Source: Marasmius tenuissimus (taxonomy: Eukaryota; Basidiomycota; Agaricomycetes; Agaricales; Marasmiaceae). Taken from it: 64,000 bases of DNA. The notes below the pieces were generated by a model, which did not search any database, was not told the origin of the DNA, and saw only the letters and a list, made by a program, of their open reading frames with translations. The position numbers were made by a program, and so were the translations under genes. Location: the NCBI GenBank assembly GCA_029532415.1, contig JAQOTA010000050.1, positions 2,108,001-2,172,000 on the forward strand, in the 5' to 3' direction. Positions 1 through 11,700 of this stretch are shown one piece after another; position 1 is the first letter of the stretch; each line of letters starts with the position of its first letter.

Positions 1-3000
1 CCCTCAGTAGACTTTTTATGGATGAGATTTCCCTCGTGGAATGGATTACAAGAAAATTCGAGCCGGAAGACGTCCCGATTCAAGTGACCTCGAGCGAGAT
101 TCAACTCGAGTTCGCGATCCGAGTCGAGTCAACCGTCGAAAGTCCGACTCCAGACAAGGGAATGTTGAGTTGGGGCCATCTCCCACGCTTCATCCGAGCC
201 ACGGGGTAACCCCCAGTGAAAATCGACATAAATCAGGGCCCTTCAGGGACATTGTGTGATATTGCCGACTATTAAAATGTGACGTGACCCGATCTTGAGT
301 ATTGCTAGCCATTCTCCGGTATTCTGGGATAGCATTAGCCTACCAACAATGTCACCATTTGTATGAACAATACAAAAATCACTCAAGGCGACCAGGGTGA
401 GCTTGAGGCAAGGTCACCGTCATATTGGGTCGAAAGAACCTACGTACCGGTTATGACATATTGTTGAATATCCTCCAGAGACCATCCCAACTTAGAATTT
501 TCTAAGTAAAAATATTATGGGGTAGTACTTGCTACTACAGACTTTACTGTAGTCTGACTTTGTATTGAGCAGAATAGTCTGACAAGTATTCGAATGAGGC
601 TCGATGAGCTCAAGCAGCGAACAGACGGGAATCAGTAGCACTAATGGTTGCCATCGTCATCCAAATCCTTGTTGTCGCCAGCGCTTGTATTCTCACATAG
701 GTGAATAAAGGCGCCGGCGAGCATCTCTGCCGAGCGCGAGCCCGAAATCAGCCAATTCAGACACAGCCACCTGCCAGCTCACTCTCTCTTAGACCACTAT
801 GTCGCCTACTAATTTGTACTGGTCAAGTAGGTTCTTTCAATTCTCTACTCTCACAATCTTAACACACTAACCTTGTCCCGGATACACGCACAGACGCCAC
901 ATTCACCCTCCAAACATGAACTCAAGCAGGTCGGGTCTGAGGTCACGCGACGGCGTGCATTTTTTTGTATTTATGGTGCGTATCTCCAGTCTCGAGTCTG
1001 GCGCAGGCTTCTTCTAATTCTCGATCATTTTATAGCTGGTGTCCACCGCGACGACTTTGCAGGAAGTGCATGCAACAATGACATGGGCTCAGGTATGATG
1101 CTCTCCTTCACTCGCTTTACATTTAGATAACTCACGACGTCCCAAATAGGCTGGATCAAGACCACAACCGTTCGTAATGATATGGCGGCAATTGCAGTAG
1201 CTACTCCCCCTCCCCCATTGATATTTTGTTGATCTACTAGTATATTCTGCCCACTCATACATGTCACTACCATTCACTTAGTCTAGTACCACTGTTGTAT
1301 TGTATGGTAGATAGTAATGATATTCAAATTTCTGACAATATCTCGATGCGTGCAGTGGAATTTCAAATAATATGTAGTAATACATGAGAAAAGCCCTGTT
1401 GCGGTCACCCGCTCATTTAGGACGTCCATAATAGCTGTGAATGGCTGGCAATGTGCAAAAAGGGTTCGATTTTTTACATTGCCAGCTATTGCCAGACAAA
1501 TGCCAGATATTGGAGCGCGACCCCCGCGCTTAATGCCTGGGAATATCTGACAAATGCTGAGAATATGTGCTCATTTTCACTGGGGGTAACCCTTCAGAAT
1601 TCTTCAAATTCATTTATTGCCTTCTTACATAGCTCTGGCCCTAGCATGAGAAAGGTGTGTGCTCGCAAGCTCCACAATCTATCATCCCTTCTCGCCAGAG
1701 CCAGAAAAATGAGAATTGCAGCCAGTACAAAACCAGTGGCAAAAAAAAGCCTACAAAGAGCTCCAACCCGTCTCTACCAGCAGTGGCTGCGGTCCAATTA
1801 TTTTTCCCACCCGTTCCGCCTCCTCGTTTGTACAAACTCAAGAATGAGTAAGGCCCGGGGAGGAGCAAATATTGCCATAAACTGAAATGACATACCACAG
1901 TGTTTTGTTAGAGCTACAGTTCATTCAAGCAACCTTAAAAACCCTAAAGAGATGGAACCACGATCTTGACAACAACCTACTGATTTAGCGCGTCAAGAAG
2001 CTCCCCCATGGGTAGTTTCTGCCTTGAATTCGCTGATTATGTGTGATCATCCAACGACGACAACGAGGACTTCTCATGTCGGGCAACAGAATCTTCAGTG
2101 TGCTATTTTGCAGTGAGACCGTACCATCTTCCAACAAAGGACTGCAAGCTACTGCAAGCAACGAGCAGGAAGGAAAGTTGCCAACCTCCATGTCAGCCGT
2201 ACCTCACCGGCAGTCAATCGTCCGCGTCAGTAGCTATCAGGACAACATTCGGGAAAAGCGGCATGTCTGGGCTCGCAATGCTACGTGATGAGCTTGACTC
2301 CCTTTTCAGTGGTTTTGACTCATATCTCCCCCTGTTTTGCGGCATCTCGATTCAAAAGACATGCTGCTTTTCCCAAACGTCGACCTCATAGCTACTGCCG
2401 GTTGACTGCCGGTGAGGTACGGCCGGCATGGAGGTTGGCAACTTTCCTTCCTGCTCGTCGCTTGCAGTCCTTTGTTGGGAGATGGCACGGTCTCACTAAA
2501 CAGCGCGCCAGAAGTCCTGTTGCCCGACATGAGAGGTCTACGTCATCGTCGTCGGATGATGCACAAATAATCAGTGATATCACGGGAAAAACTGCTTATG
2601 GGGGAGCTTCCTGACGCGCTAAATCAGTGTGTTATTGTCAAGATCGCGATTCCATCTCTTTAGGGGTTTTTTTGGGTTGCTCAAATGTGCCATAACTCTA
2701 ACAACACACTGTAGTATGTCATTTCAGTTTATGGCAATATCTGCTCCTCTCCAGGCCTTACTTATTCTTTGTATCAGAGAGGTTGAGGTGGAACCGTAGG
2801 GGGAAAAAGAATTGTACCACAGCTGCTGCTGGTAGAGACGGGTCGGAGCTTTATGTAGGCTTTTTTTGGCGCTGGTTTTGCACTGGCTGCAACTCTCATT
2901 CGTCTGGCCCTGGCGAAAAGGGATGATGAATTGAGCAGTTTGCAAGCACGCACCTTTCTCATCCTGGTCGGACCAGAGCTGTGTACAAAGGCAGTAACAA

Positions 3001-3250
3001 ATTTGAGGGATTCTAAAGTATTACCCCGTGCCTCGGATGGAGCGTGGGAGACGGCCCCAACTCAACATTTCCTTGTCTGGAGTCGGACTTTTGACGGTCG
3101 ACTCGACTCGGATCGCGAACTCGAGTTGAATCTCGCTCGAGGTCACTTGAATCGGGACGTCTTCCGGCTCAAATTTCCTTGTAATCCATTCCATGAGGCA
3201 AATCTCATCCATAAAAAGTCCACTGAGGAATGAAATCTCATGGCTCAATC
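1..3250. repeat. Large imperfect inverted repeat (foldback), left end cut by the window edge
   Basis: Two arms are reverse complements of each other. The left arm is 1-209 plus 1587-about 2240; the right arm is about 2380-3240. Once the nested 1,377-bp insertion is removed, the arms are about 863 and 860 bp and flank a loop of about 140 bp. The mirror relation is visible as related peptides read from opposite strands (18-209 plus against 3021-3248 minus). No transposase, reverse transcriptase or other known protein is visible in either arm. This could be a foldback or long-TIR non-autonomous element, or an inverted duplication. The outer left boundary lies outside the window. Confidence 0.8.
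210..1586. mobile_element. Non-autonomous DNA transposon, 14-bp TIRs, TAA target duplication
   Basis: The ends are perfect 14-bp inverted repeats: CCCCCAGTGAAAAT at 210-223 and its complement at 1573-1586. They are flanked by TAA at 207-209 and TAA at 1587-1589. The right arm of the surrounding inverted repeat keeps the uninterrupted site (complement of 3021-3023), which confirms insertion of exactly this segment. A 3-bp TAA duplication is typical of the PIF/Harbinger superfamily, but the TIR sequence alone does not prove that assignment. No transposase is encoded. ORFs inside (for example 873-1130 plus) match no family I recognise. Subterminal repeats such as ATTGCCAG occur near the right end. 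Confidence 0.8.
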
Positions 3251-3252
3251 TT

Positions 3253-3606
3253 GAATCTCATATCACCCGAATCTCACAGATAATTTTTACACAGTATTTG
3301 TGCCATACTATCAGGACAACATTCGGGAAAAGCGGCATGTCTGCGCTCGCAACGCTACGTGATGAGCTTGACTCCCTTTTCAGTGGTTTTGACTCATATC
3401 TCCCCCTGTTTTACGGCATCCCATTCAAATCGAGATGTTTTTCTCTCAAAATCTAGGGAGCTTCGATTGAATATCTGCTGGAAACTCACCTTGCGAGGGA
3501 AATCTCACTCATGGAAAGTCCGTCAAAAAGGAAATCTCACAGGCTGGACTCGAATCTCATATCACCCGAATCTCACAGATAATTTTTACACAGTATTTGT
3601 GCCATA
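3253..3606. repeat. 55-bp perfect direct repeats flanking a duplicated block
   Basis: The 55 bp at 3253-3307 recur without a mismatch at 3552-3606. Weaker similarity extends about 60 bp upstream of each copy (about 3195-3252 against 3490-3551), where short GAAATCTCA-type words recur. The interval between the copies starts with a block (3308-3420) copied from the loop of the inverted repeat. The arrangement suggests local tandem duplication or insertion of a unit of about 300 bp at the right edge of the inverted repeat. Confidence 0.85.
3308..3420 (+). repeat. 113-bp copy of the inverted-repeat loop
   Basis: This block is nearly identical to 2234-2346, which spans the edge and most of the loop of the large inverted repeat. 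Only a handful of substitutions are visible over 113 bp. The loop therefore exists twice in direct orientation about 1.07 kb apart, once inside and once just outside the foldback. No coding function is evident. Confidence 0.85.
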
Positions 3607-3607
3607 A

Positions 3608-4775
3608 TTAGGGCCAGTCTGAAATTTTGACCGAGTACATTACTGTATCTATGGTCCAAAGACGCGTAATGGGAATAGGACCCGTACAGAAAGAGCGGCA
3701 GAAGACTCCCCCCAGACCCTGCTCTTGATGAAAAGTCCCAAGGCGAACACGACTTGAAGCCTCCAAGGAGGGTTCGGGCGCTGAGACTGATGGCGACATC
3801 GTATCCTGAAAAGCATAAAGTCAGCGACCAGAGGACACAACGGATAGAGGACACGTACATACCGGGATTCGATAATGCAAAGAGAAGTGGGTAAAGAGGT
3901 ACGGATTCCTCGCTACTCACACGAGTCAGGGCAGGAGTCTCAGTCAAAACCACACTGGGAAAACGAATGAGAATTGTACTCGAATATAGTGGGGGAAAAA
4001 ACAACTTACCTCAGTCGATGGGTCTCTTCGGGATTCGAATCGCCAACGGCAGGTGAATGCACTTGACTACGACGTCGGACGATATGGCCCTTTCCAGCGT
4101 TGTGCCCTCGAAGGTTGAAGAGAAGTCTTTGGGCATCGATCATTTCGTCGATTGCGTGATTCTTGGTGATCTTCTTGTCTCTTGGCGGACATCGTTGCCC
4201 AGATAGATGTAGGATGCCGATGCAATGGAGAGGCCTGAAAATCGGCGAGAAAGCAGGCGAATCAGTGAACCAACTTGGGCTTGGCTCGGCCGGATTTGAG
4301 ATCGTCGCCTTCGATGAATGACTCGAAACATCGAAATCGATGGCAACGACCCAGGACACAGGAGTGTTCTGAGGGGAACCGTCAACGTAGGGCTCTGCCT
4401 CGATGGCGGACGAGATTGAAGTAGAAACGTCAGAGCAGGAGGATTGATGGCTGTTAGCGGTCTCGTTGACACCAGAATTGGCTTGGAGTCGGTGTAGCGC
4501 TCGGTGTTTGCTTGGTGTTTGCAGCCCACACCGTAACAGCGCGGTCGAGCTCGTTATCCCTCTTGAGCTTGCGGTTGTTCGTTTTGATGTGCTTGAGGTG
4601 AGTTCGGAATCGCTTGTCTGTGGGACGTGCCGGGAGGAGGTGCTGAAATATGCTCCCTTCTGTCGAAAGATGGATTCGCTGGAGAGATGATGGAGTAGAA
4701 AGCGAGGGCCGACGACTTTTGAATGTTTCCTTCCTCGGATATATATGATCCAACCGGCCTTAGTTTCGTACCCAT
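3608..4775 (-). CDS. Possible spliced gene, unrecognised product
   Basis: Several minus-strand open segments look like exons joined by plausible GT-AG introns. They comprise a basic coiled segment rich in K, R and N (about 4753-4540), a Ser/Thr-rich segment (about 4480-4330), and a segment with a DEMIDAQRLLFNLRGHNAGK-like stretch (about 4190-4090). A good donor lies near 4014 and later segments run to 3608. The start may be the ATG at 4775 or 4753. No domain is recognised and the exon junctions were not resolved, so this could be a low-complexity regulatory protein or a decayed gene. Confidence 0.35.
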
Positions 4776-5350
4776 GGATCCTTCGGCTGCCGCTGGTGTA
4801 TGCCCGAAGAACGACGGCGAGGTAACTGGAGGTTTGTTGGTCTATGCCCTTCTAAACTTTACATGATACTTTACGCGTTACGCACCCGTCCACTGAGGTT
4901 TTGACCCGGATGGTTTGCTAGCCAGGGTTGTCTACATTCCTTCTGATAGGGTGGGCAATATCCCTTCTGATAAGGCGGGCAATACTAGAGACCTTGAGGC
5001 TTGATCGTTTTCGAGGGGAAGGTGTGTTTAGGATGTCACGACTTCTGGCAGGCTCCTACAAAAAGCGACTCGAGTGATACGTTCGGATGATTTTTTGAGA
5101 ATGGCAGAGAAGACGGCTGATTAGTGATATGAATGGAAGTGGCCGCTGGAAGAAATGAGAGGTGACAGTGACCGAGGACCAACAGGGACCGACAGTGGAG
5201 TGACTGGGGGTCACCACCACAAATGGGGAAGGTGGATCAGTCAGGGTTGATCAAATGACGCTTCGACACTTTGACCTCCATCCCGACTTTCATTCTTCGA
5301 CTCTAGTGACCTCTCTGGACGCAATTCTGTGACATTACCCAGAGGGCGAA

Positions 5351-6052
5351 GTGTTTGGTGTGGGCTCGGAGATGTTTGATGTGGACTTGAAGGTGTTTGA
5401 GGTGGAATCAGAGATGTTGGGGGTGGACTCGAAGGCGTTTAAAGCGGACCTTAATGTCTCCTCAGTCAACATTCGAGACATTCTGGTCGTAGTTATCGTG
5501 CTCGCTGCCGTTGGTGGCCCCTATACCCTCAATATCCCCTGCGATCCACGTTCCCCTTCGTCTTTCACCGATAATGTTCAGCTCTCCGCCAGCCTCGAAC
5601 CCTTAAGTCTAAGCCCAGAACCGAACGAGGTCGCTTTGGACATGGCCCCTTTCCCAGCCAACCAGGACAACAGCTTGTAACCCGCGGACGAGTACAAGAC
5701 AGGCCTCGGACCGACTCTCAAGGACCCGGAAGTTGTCCGACGGATGAACATGGTCGCCCTTCACACTATCGTCTACGACTTGGACGATGACTTTTTTGAC
5801 TGTGCTCCCCCTTGTGCCGGGCACGTTGAGGATGTCGAACTCGAAGAGTTATTGCTGGGCGACGATGGTTTGGAGTCTAACTCTGGGTCGTCGTCGTCCC
5901 TTGGCTACTGGGAATCTATGGGCGACTCGGAGCGGGAGTTTAGGTGGCGGCCAGAATTCGGAGACGATAGTTGGTTATTCAATAAACCCCTTTATACGGA
6001 AAAAGGAAAAGTCGGTCTGGAGGGTGAGGTCGGGGTTAAAGAAGAAAGTTGA
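5351..6052 (+). pseudogene. Acidic hypothetical ORF split by one in-frame TAA
   Basis: Two plus-strand ORFs, 5351-5680 and 5744-6052, lie in the same frame. The only stop between their coding stretches is the TAA at 5678-5680; reading continues through 5681-5743 without another stop. The N-terminal part carries degenerate repeats of a VxSEMFxVDLK-like unit encoded by an imperfect tandem DNA repeat (about 5351-5455) and one hydrophobic stretch. The C-terminal part is strongly acidic. No family is recognised. No intron of acceptable length removes the stop while keeping frame, so either a nonsense mutation or two unrelated chance ORFs is possible. Confidence 0.3.
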
Positions 6053-7586
6053 GATTCTAAGAAGACGTTTCTAAATCGCTTGGTTTCTCTGGCTCTCTGG
6101 TCGCTCCTCGGTCTCTGGTGCTCTTGAACTCTACTGGCCCGGACTCCCCAATTTATTCGATACCCATGGACGCCCCAGTTCCCTCAGCCATAGAAGGCCG
6201 CCACCAGCAATCGTGAGCTAGCTTGCGGTGGCCGACTGAGAGCGAGGTAAGCATCATAGTCATTCGTCAATCGTCCTTGGTTTCCTCAGGTCGCTGACTC
6301 TGACTACTACGTCTCAATTCACAGGGAAGGAGGTCTCAACAAACTGGCGGGCGACTCCAGAAAGAGGGTGAGCACTACAATCTTGTATTCAGAGACCGTA
6401 CTAGGCTGACTTGTTTACTGGTTGAGGGTCTTGCGAGAATTGAACTTCGCGTTCAGCTTGTACATTTTCGTACCGTAATTACTACCAGCCGCAATGTAGA
6501 ATGTTAGTCTAGACTCAATATTTTGAAGTATCGGACTGGGTCCACACTTACTCTTTCCTTCCTGAACCCGCTAAAGACTTGGTGGCAGCCCTGAGCAGTG
6601 GGATGAACGCAGCTTGTCTGGCGTCAATAAGAGGCTCTCAGGACCCTGCGGGGGAGACCCAGACGTGAACGTTCGTGAACTCCCAACTAACATTTGCCAG
6701 ATCAAGACCTATGCGACCAAAAATAGAAAAGAGCAAAAGGCGGGGTGGCCGGCACATAGCCAACATCCTCAACTTGTGCTCCTCGGTTTCAAGAAATACA
6801 CCGCGAAATGCTAACCTTCCATGTGCCGGCCACCCCGCGATCTAATCATGAACGATGAAGCTACTGATTGAAAACGTTTTGATTGCGTTACGCTGGCGTA
6901 CACATCGTCAATAATAGCTATCAGTTCTTGATTTCTCATTCGTCGTCGAGCCGCAGTCCTCTAGAAGGCCGAGGCTGCTTCCCCGCTAGAGATCGACATA
7001 ACAGGAACGACCCAGGGTTGGAAACGAGGAGGGTCACCGTCCGCCAATTCAGTCATCCCGCGGTTCTTTGTCTTTTTTGTTTCTCCATTGGTCAATAGTG
7101 CGATGGGTGTCGGTACATAGCCGTGATGCGAATGTATAGACTCATCACTGATCAGTCAATCGCAGTGCAATGTTGAACAATGCTATTCTGTTCCGTAGAA
7201 CGTAGACCGTACATGTACAGCTAAGAAGGACAGGTTTCTCGAACCCAGGCAAGCATATGTACTTTTTACGGCGAGAAACTACATACCCTCTCCTCCTCCT
7301 ACAAACATCCCGGCGAGGCGCAACGGGTTGCGTAACTCCAGGAGCTCGTGGCAAGCCAGAGACGGAGATCGGGTTCGCCGACCTTCGAGCGATGCGATAC
7401 GACATTTTATGATTGTGGGGCTTGGATGTGAATCGGATCGTAATGGAAGATTGAGTGTAGATAGAGCTTCAGGTGCGTTGAGTACCATGCGGCATGCCGC
7501 CGGTAGAGGTGCACATCCAGAATGGGACCGGGGTGTGCTGAGGTCTTGAGATAGGAACTCGGAAGGCAACGAACCATAGAGCTTCT
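6053..7586. other. Gene-poor interval
   Basis: Apart from the hairpin at 6740-6838, I see only short frames with no recognisable motif. The part next to 7587 is the 3-prime flank of IMP3. Confidence 0.5.
6740..6838. repeat. 99-bp hairpin / MITE-like element with 18-bp inverted ends
   Basis: The 18 bp GCGGGGTGGCCGGCACAT at 6740-6757 are repeated as the exact complement at 6821-6838, with 63 bp between. No clear target duplication flanks it, so it may be a very small MITE remnant or a transcribed hairpin. The surrounding 6053-7586 contains no gene I can support. Confidence 0.5.
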
Positions 7587-8411
7587 TTACAAGAGATCGA
7601 AGTCGTCCAGCTAAAAGTAGTGACAATCAGCGATGTTCCCGCACACGACTTGTTTTTTGAGAAAGTATGTACCTCATCGTTGTATGACATGACAATCCGT
7701 TTGAGTTTGGATGTGTCAACCCATGTCACAAAGTCCTCCATACGTCTAATGAAAATTCAAGGGTCGGAACGATATCTTGTCAGACAGGATTTCAATCCTT
7801 ACCTTGTCACGAGATACGCAGGGTCGGTGATCGTGTCGGGGCCAACGCGAACATGACCTTGTTCTATGAACTTTGCAGCCTATCGACGAGGGATGAGCGG
7901 TCGTCGTAACACGAGAATCGGGTAACGTACCGCGCTCACCGTCTCCGCCATTTTGGTCATGACTATGAAAACGGCAAGACGACGACGGCAGAAGGCAGCC
8001 ACAGTCAGCTTGTCCACGTCACTGAGTTTTGCGGTGGAATTGAGAACGCCCATGTCGTAAAGCTTGTTCAAGAGTTGGGCCTCCATTCTTGCGCGGAATG
8101 GATCTTGCGAGGGTAGAAGAGAGAGACGGTGGGCAAAGGAACGGAGCGACCCGCATAACTTGTTGTATCTGCACGTTTTTTTTCTTCTAGTCTTGCCCAG
8201 GAGAGAATGAAGTTTCACTCACTTGTGGTAGTCTTCTCTGTCCTGGATGTGGTACCGCCGCATAACCTTGATTTCTCGCAGATTTGCATCTTGTTTCCAC
8301 TGGGGAGAGAATGAGAATGAAAAATAATCATACAGATCGAAAAACACGTACATTGAGAAAGTCTACTTTTTTCAAGAGCTTCTGCTCATGGTGCTTGAGT
8401 TTTCTGACCAT
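7587..8411 (-). CDS. IMP3: U3 snoRNP protein IMP3
   Basis: IMP3 belongs to the U3 snoRNP/SSU processome in the nucleolus, where it stabilises U3-pre-rRNA base pairing for 18S rRNA processing. Six exons (8411-8352, 8299-8223, 8168-7931, 7879-7803, 7745-7673, 7610-7587) give 182 residues, close to the roughly 184 usual for the family. It starts MVRKLKHHEQKLLKKVDFLN. An S4-type RNA-binding region covers the latter half, including a KFIEQGHVRVGPDTITDPAY segment (about 127-146). It ends in the expected acidic LDDFDLL tail on a tiny 24-nt last exon. All introns are GT-AG. It is transcribed away from the LIM-binding gene, with 299 bp between start codons. Confidence 0.96.
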
Positions 8412-8710
8412 GATGGTGGTAGAAAATAAGCCGTAGGGGGGGTGTCGAGGACACGTGGGAAGAACTGTCCGGACTCCCACCCATTCTGAGCTAAGCTTTG
8501 CTCGTTGGTGGCAGCGTTGAGCAGAGCTTGCTGCCGACGTCGACGTCGACCCGCTCGCCGTTCATATCCTCGATATCCACTTCCTCATTGTCTTCCCCGT
8601 CGATTCTGCAGATTATACCACGTCGGGCTGTATCAACCTCTATCACCTACTCGCTTTTTCTCTTTTTTCTTGTCCATTTCCTTCCCAACATCCTCGTTTC
8701 TGCGTACAGG
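8412..8710. promoter_or_regulatory. Shared divergent promoter, IMP3 / LIM-binding gene
   Basis: The 299 bp separate two divergent start codons and must hold both promoters. The plus-strand side is pyrimidine-rich, and the LIM-binding ATG at 8711 is immediately preceded by a TGCGTACAG sequence. That sequence would fit the 3-prime end of a 5-prime-UTR intron. Confidence 0.5.
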
Positions 8711-11700
8711 ATGCATCGTCAGCCCGACATGATGCGCCCTGGGGTGCCTGGGATGACTTCAATACCTACAATGGGTAGTAGTGGTCCTTTCATGCCTAAT
8801 TCTCAGCAATCTGGTCTTCCGTCCGGCCCTAACTCGACTCATCCTCCTCCCATGGGCATGATTGGCGGGAACCCTCAGAACCCTAACGGCCGTTTTCTTC
8901 CACAGTCCAATGGTATGATACCTGGCGGACAGCAGCCTCGACAGATGACCCTCGCTCGACCAAATGGACCGCCTATGAACCCCAATGGTGGACCTCCGAT
9001 GAATAATATGAACATGGGTCTCAACTTCCCGTCGTCAACCATGATGCCGGGCCCTGGTGGACAAGCGAACCAGATACGTCGTGTCACCTCACAGTCCTCA
9101 ATACCTTCGGGCATGACTCCGGGCACACTGAGCATGGGTATGGGACAGGGTATAGGGAATAGTTCGATGGGTATGGGGCTGAACCCAGGCATGCCTCCAA
9201 ATATGCGCCAAGTCGGTCAGCCAATGCCTGGCCAACCACCACAAATGCCAATGCGAGGTCATATGCAGCCAGAGGGTTCCATGTCAATCAACCGTCCCAA
9301 TCCTGGGATGAGCAACCAAAACATCGTCCGATCCACACCGACGCCTCTCATGGGTAGTCTCAATCCACCGTCCTCCCTGTCACAGAATAGCATGACTGGT
9401 GTTCCTCCTCAACGCAACGACTTCCAGAATTCACCACATCCTCCTCATCTCCCTCTTCACCTCGTCCAGGACCGACAGCCAACATCGGCATGCCTGGTCC
9501 AGGTTCTTTGCAAAATCCGATGAATCGCAGAACTCCAGAAGATAACATGTTATTTGGAGGTAATGCAAACTTCCCCCAGGGACCTCAGAATAACCGAATG
9601 CCCAACGGCACCTATCCTCTCATACCCAGTACACCCCCCAATCAAATTGACATGCCGGGGAGCCTCAATAACACACCCAATAGCGCAGCGAATCATTCAA
9701 ATTTCATGACACCGGCTCAGAAATTGGGAGAGATGCATCCAACAGAGAATTTCAGTCCGTTCGGTCTGAACCAAGGTCAAAATGGAGTACCCTCACACCC
9801 ACCACAACCTCACAACCCCAGCCATCCTGGACACCCCCCTCGACCCCCCTCGACTCATCACCAGTCTCCGCACCCCGACATGGGTATGAATATCTACCCT
9901 GCGCGGCCCCAGTCGCAACCTCAGAACAACCATGTAGGCAGACCGCCTTCTTCACAGGCCCCTCGTCCTAGCTCCCTTCAACCGCCATCCCAACATCCGA
10001 CGCCGATGCAACAGCACCAGCAACCACCCGCGGCGCCTCCGAACTCAGCTGGTTTGCCTCATCCCGGGCGAATGCCTCCTCAGAACCCCGGCGGAAGCGT
10101 CGGTCCGACGTCGCAATCCTTACTGCAAACAGGATTACGGCCTTCCTCATCTGGGGGCCCAGGGCAGTTAATACCTGCGGGATCATCGTCAACAACACAT
10201 GTAGGGCCGTCATCGCAGCCACAGCCATTAGCCATAGCACCCAGACCATCACAACTTCACAATCCCCAGCAAGCGCCGCAACAACAGCAACAGCGGCAAC
10301 CGTCTCATCCTCCGGGTGCTCCACCTGCCGACACCTCTCCTCGAGATGAATCTTCGCCGCCCTCCGCTACTACGGCTGGTCCAAGTCAGCCTCCCATGCC
10401 ACCCGGATCTGGCAATGGTATGCATGGACCACTGCCCTCATATCAAATGCATATGACGCGGCCTGGAGGACAACTCCCTAATCCCACTGCCGGCCCTTCC
10501 TCGTGAGTGTTTCGACTCCAGCCTTTCTCTCTCCGACTATTTCATTCATTTCTCTTCTCGGATCAATCAGTGCTGATTCATACCCATTTTTCCACCACAG
10601 GGTGCCTCAGATCTCTTCTGTGGGCCATGGGCAAGGCTTGATGCGATTGCTGCAGTTCAGCGGTTGCCTAGCGACCGAGAATAAGACAGTGAGGCTCTCA
10701 GCTTTGTCTCTTTCTGACGGTTCTATATTCAATCATCATTTTTCAGCAGAAACTGCAGTTGGCATGGTGGAACGAGCTGGTGAGGGAGTATTTCACACCA
10801 AAAGCGATGATGAAATACACTTTGTGGAAGGACAACCAGAGAACGGAGGCGAAAGTGTTTGGTGCGTTAATAGAACTCTTTTCCATTAACGAAGCGGAAG
10901 TACTGATATCAAACTCAATCATCGCTCCCCTCCCCTCCTCTTTCACGATCAACCTACCTCCCCAATCCGCTGTACCTTCGCAAACATCCAGAAATCGGTG
11001 TTCCCGTCCTTCCGCGGTTTTTTCTAGTAACGACGCAGTCGGGGGTCAAGAGCATGACACTGACGCTGGATGGTGCTCGAGAGCGGTTGTTCGACTATGG
11101 ACATGCTATCGTGGAATGCGTAAGCGCAGTCTGGACATACAAGTACAACAACGGGTACACTGTGCTTTTGAAGGGGCCCATGACAGTACACGTCGTCATT
11201 ACTACGGCACAACCGGCTGCCAGCGGGCACCATCCACACCACCAGCTCGGAGGCAATTACCATTTGAAGTTCGAAAACTTCGAGTTCGAAGCGAAGAGTC
11301 ACGAGAAGTTTATAGCGCTCGATTCTATCGGGGGCACGAGGTCGAATGAGTCGCCCAAGCTGGCTCGCCTTGGGAGTGGGAGGCATTTGATGAACGGGAT
11401 GTCGGTCCCTGGGCCTATGGATAGCGTCATGGATCAGGATGACGAGGAAAGGAGGTGGGAGGAACCTAGGACAGTCATTGAACGCGGCACATTACCTGGC
11501 GAGCCCGTCAACGCATTCGGGATACCACAAGCAACTATGAGGTGTTTAGAGGTGAGGACGTTTCCCCCGAAGTCCGCGAACGAGATGTCTAACATTCTGG
11601 GTTCCTTCAGCTATCGGATAGCTGCGCCGATATGGCAGACCTTATTGCTTATTCCGCTGAATACGAACTCGGTCCCATGGGTAGGAATTCCACTTCTCGT

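Noticed and set aside
18..209. 63-codon ORF and its mirror at 3021-3248 as a small gene pair
   Set aside because: They are the two arms of the inverted repeat, match no family, and lack any start or promoter context.
8498..8710. Upstream start giving the LIM-binding protein a hydrophobic leader
   Set aside because: A nuclear scaffold should not have such a leader; the segment is pyrimidine-rich and ends with an acceptor-like CAG just before the ATG at 8711.
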